A stretch of DNA of 7,970 nt from an uncultured delta proteobacterium (GTDB lineage: Bacteria; Desulfobacterota; Syntrophorhabdia; Syntrophorhabdales; Syntrophorhabdaceae). Below, in pieces: positions 6,256-7,970 of this stretch. The number at the start of each line of letters is the position of its first letter. Position 1 is the first letter of the stretch. The translations under genes were made by a program, and so were the position numbers. The stretch lies in contig CAIQJW010000292.1 of NCBI GenBank assembly GCA_903872255.1, positions 1 to 7,970 on the forward strand. Reading direction: 5' to 3'. Below the pieces are notes generated by a model. The model worked only from the letters and a program-made list of their open reading frames with translations. It did no database searches and had not been told where the DNA came from.

Positions 6256-7970
6256 GATTTTTGTCTTCATTGCGATATTTGCCGTCTTATGTCCCGTGAT
6301 CGTCAACGGTCAGGAGATAGGTGTACGCAAGGATGAGACCAAGGGCCCTATCGTAATTACAGCCGACGAGGTCCAGCACGACGCCGCTGCAAACACATAC
6401 ACCGCGCGCGGCAACGCCCATGTCAAGGAAGCAACGCGTACCATCGATGCGGATTATATCTTCCTGGATGACAACACGAAAGATGTGACGGCCGAAGGCC
6501 ATGTCGTCTATGAAGATCTGGGGGACCGGATCGAGGCAGAACGGATGGAGATCAACCTCGAAACCAAGAAAGGAAACCTGGAAAAGTCACGGGTCTTTAT
6601 CAAAACGGGAAATGTCTACATTAACGGCCAGGATATAGAGAAAACCGGGGAATCTCAATACAAGATAAAAAAGGGGAAATTTACGACCTGCGGCTGGGAC
6701 AAGGCGGAATGGACCTTTACCTCGGACGAAGTGGATATCACCGTCCAGGGGTACGCTACAACAAAGTCAACCACGTTCCATATACTTGGGATCCCGGTCT
6801 TTTATGTCCCGTGGGGGGTTTTCCCCGTCAAGACCGACAGGGCGTCCGGATTTCTCATGCCCGAGCAGGGGCTGTCATCGGCAGACGGTACAAAATTCAA
6901 ACTTACATATTTTTGGGCCATATCAAAAGATACCGACGCGACCCTGTCCGCCGAGTACATGTCATTAAGGGGCGTCATGCTGGGCGCCCAGTACCGGTAT
7001 TTCATTCGTGAAGATCTTAAGGGCGAACTTGAAGGCAATATAATAAATGACAGTGCGTACGGAGATAACGGAGGTATACGGTACCAGGTGAAAGCCAAGC
7101 ATGAGCAGGTCTTTTTCAAAGATCTCAAACTGAAGGCCAACATATGGGAAGTATCTGATAAGGATTATCTCATGGACTTTGGCCAGACGATAACGGAAAG
7201 AAGTGAAAGCCAGCTCAGATCGACGATATATCTTGAGAAGCCATTGCATAAATCGCTCCTCACCGGCGGGGTAAGCAAATTCCGCAATCTGCTGGTGCAG
7301 GATAACAGTACGATGTTTCAGTACTATCCCGAAATAACATATTTCACCGAGTATATCCCCATTGCCCGTACGAATATGTACCTTGATCTCAACAGCTCTC
7401 TCACCAATTTTTACCGGGATGAAGGCTTTACATCCACACGTGTTACCGTGGATCCGTCGCTTAAGCTTCCCCTTCCGTATAAAGGGCTGAATACCCTTTT
7501 GAGCGCAACGCTGTACGAAAGCGGCTATCTCGTCAACCGCGGCGATGATAATGTAGATGGAAGCACAAAGCACCGCCAGACGTTCAGGTTTGACAGCGAT
7601 ATGAACATGCAATTCGTGAGGACGTATTTTAACGGGTGGTCACTGTTTGGTTTGATGCACAGCGTGATAAAACCGGCCGTGCGGTACACGTTTATCCCCT
7701 CGACAGGGTATAATGACGTGCCTAGGATAGATTCATATGACCGGATGAACCAGACAAACATACTGACGTACTCTCTTAACCATTATCTGTACCGTGAAAC
7801 CGGAAGCGGCGCTAAAGGCGAGATGTCTCTGCTTGAGGTGTCGCAAACGTATGGCATCTCGGGCAATCTCGAATCTTCAGACCTTTATAAGGGTTCCGGG
7901 TCCCGTTTTTCCGACGTTGATGTCCGGTTTACATTGTCCCCTATAAGTAATTTATCGTTCACCCATGAAA
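6242..7970 (+). CDS. lptD: LPS-assembly protein LptD, 3' end beyond the window
   Basis: The outer-membrane beta-barrel that, with the LptE lipoprotein, inserts lipopolysaccharide into the outer leaflet. An open frame of 576 codons runs from the ATG at 6242 to the window edge without a stop, so the C-terminal barrel is missing. Residues 1-23 form a signal peptide (hydrophobic 5-22, probable cleavage near VNG-Q). An OstA/LptA-like jellyroll follows at about 36-170, with repeats such as YTARGNAHVK and DVTAEGHVVYED. The junction with the barrel is typical: KFTTCGWDKAEWTF (146-159), then ILGIPVFYVPWGVFP (181-195) and ASGFLMPEQGLSS (201-213). The rest alternates short polar and aromatic strands as expected for a barrel. 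Within the visible mature part the only cysteine is C150. The AVLC in the signal peptide is not a lipobox. The start overlaps the folC end by 14 bases, with a weak CAGG ribosome binding site 6 bases upstream. Confidence 0.95.
   Translation, partial: MSSFKIFVFIAIFAVLCPVIVNGQEIGVRKDETKGPIVITADEVQHDAAANTYTARGNAHVKEATRTIDADYIFLDDNTKDVTAEGHVVYEDLGDRIEAERMEINLETKKGNLEKSRVFIKTGNVYINGQDIEKTGESQYKIKKGKFTTCGWDKAEWTFTSDEVDITVQGYATTKSTTFHILGIPVFYVPWGVFPVKTDRASGFLMPEQGLSSADGTKFKLTYFWAISKDTDATLSAEYMSLRGVMLGAQYRYFIREDLKGELEGNIINDSAYGDNGGIRYQVKAKHEQVFFKDLKLKANIWEVSDKDYLMDFGQTITERSESQLRSTIYLEKPLHKSLLTGGVSKFRNLLVQDNSTMFQYYPEITYFTEYIPIARTNMYLDLNSSLTNFYRDEGFTSTRVTVDPSLKLPLPYKGLNTLLSATLYESGYLVNRGDDNVDGSTKHRQTFRFDSDMNMQFVRTYFNGWSLFGLMHSVIKPAVRYTFIPSTGYNDVPRIDSYDRMNQTNILTYSLNHYLYRETGSGAKGEMSLLEVSQTYGISGNLESSDLYKGSGSRFSDVDVRFTLSPISNLSFTHE

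Noticed and set aside
6281..6294. Lipobox in the lptD signal peptide (AVLC)
   Set aside because: The residue before the cysteine is leucine rather than G, A or S, and LptD is a barrel protein cleaved by signal peptidase I.
6965..7612. A 215-codon open frame on the minus strand
   Set aside because: It is antisense to lptD, whose frame is intact and recognisable through the same stretch; no family motif is seen in the minus-strand product.
1..7970. A mobile element, defence island or undescribed multi-gene system
   Set aside because: All the large open frames are conserved core genes or a common hydrolase, with no transposase, integrase, att-like repeats or shift in gene style. The only unexplained structure is the small non-coding repeat region.

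Overview
The window looks like a stretch of ordinary housekeeping chromosome from a Gram-negative (diderm), LPS-making bacterium. It encodes an LptD-type outer-membrane LPS assembly protein, the lipoprotein signal peptidase LspA, an isoleucyl-tRNA synthetase with a C-terminal zinc ribbon, a zinc-ribbon AccD and a FolC. Base composition looks moderate, roughly half G+C by eye. The gene pairings ileS-lspA and accD-folC, followed by lptD, remind me of former Deltaproteobacteria (Desulfobacterota) or related phyla. That placement is an inference from gene order and protein style, not a demonstrated assignment.

Layout. The left half is read leftward. The order in the direction of transcription is an alpha/beta hydrolase (4079 to 3453), a 238-base intergenic stretch, ileS (3214 to 458) and lspA (485 to 9, overlapping the end of ileS by 28 bases). 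The right half is read rightward from a 44-base divergent intergenic region: accD (4124-4987), folC (4984-6255) and lptD (from 6242, running off the window end). Both junctions in the rightward set overlap (ATGA between accD and folC, 14 bases between folC and lptD), so it is very probably one translationally coupled operon. lptD is the largest feature that is easy to miss, because no stop codon falls inside the window.

How the genes fit together. The rightward operon joins the first committed step of fatty-acid synthesis (malonyl-CoA, AccD), folate polyglutamylation (FolC) and export of finished LPS to the cell surface (LptD). The leftward ileS-lspA pair joins tRNA charging to maturation of lipoproteins. 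The hydrolase is a stand-alone enzyme of unknown substrate.

Non-coding structure. The most unusual signal lies between the hydrolase and ileS (about 3386-3457): two facing arrays of degenerate GGGTAAT-like heptamers. They form a long imperfect hairpin followed by a T-run, supply the stop codon of the hydrolase gene, and contain a regular four-run G-quadruplex motif on the leftward strand. The accD promoter (TTGACA plus an extended -10) lies partly inside the start of the divergent hydrolase gene. A small perfect palindrome and a tandem repeat lie in the ileS leader. I found no mobile element, CRISPR array, tRNA, rRNA, defence gene or evident novel multi-gene system.
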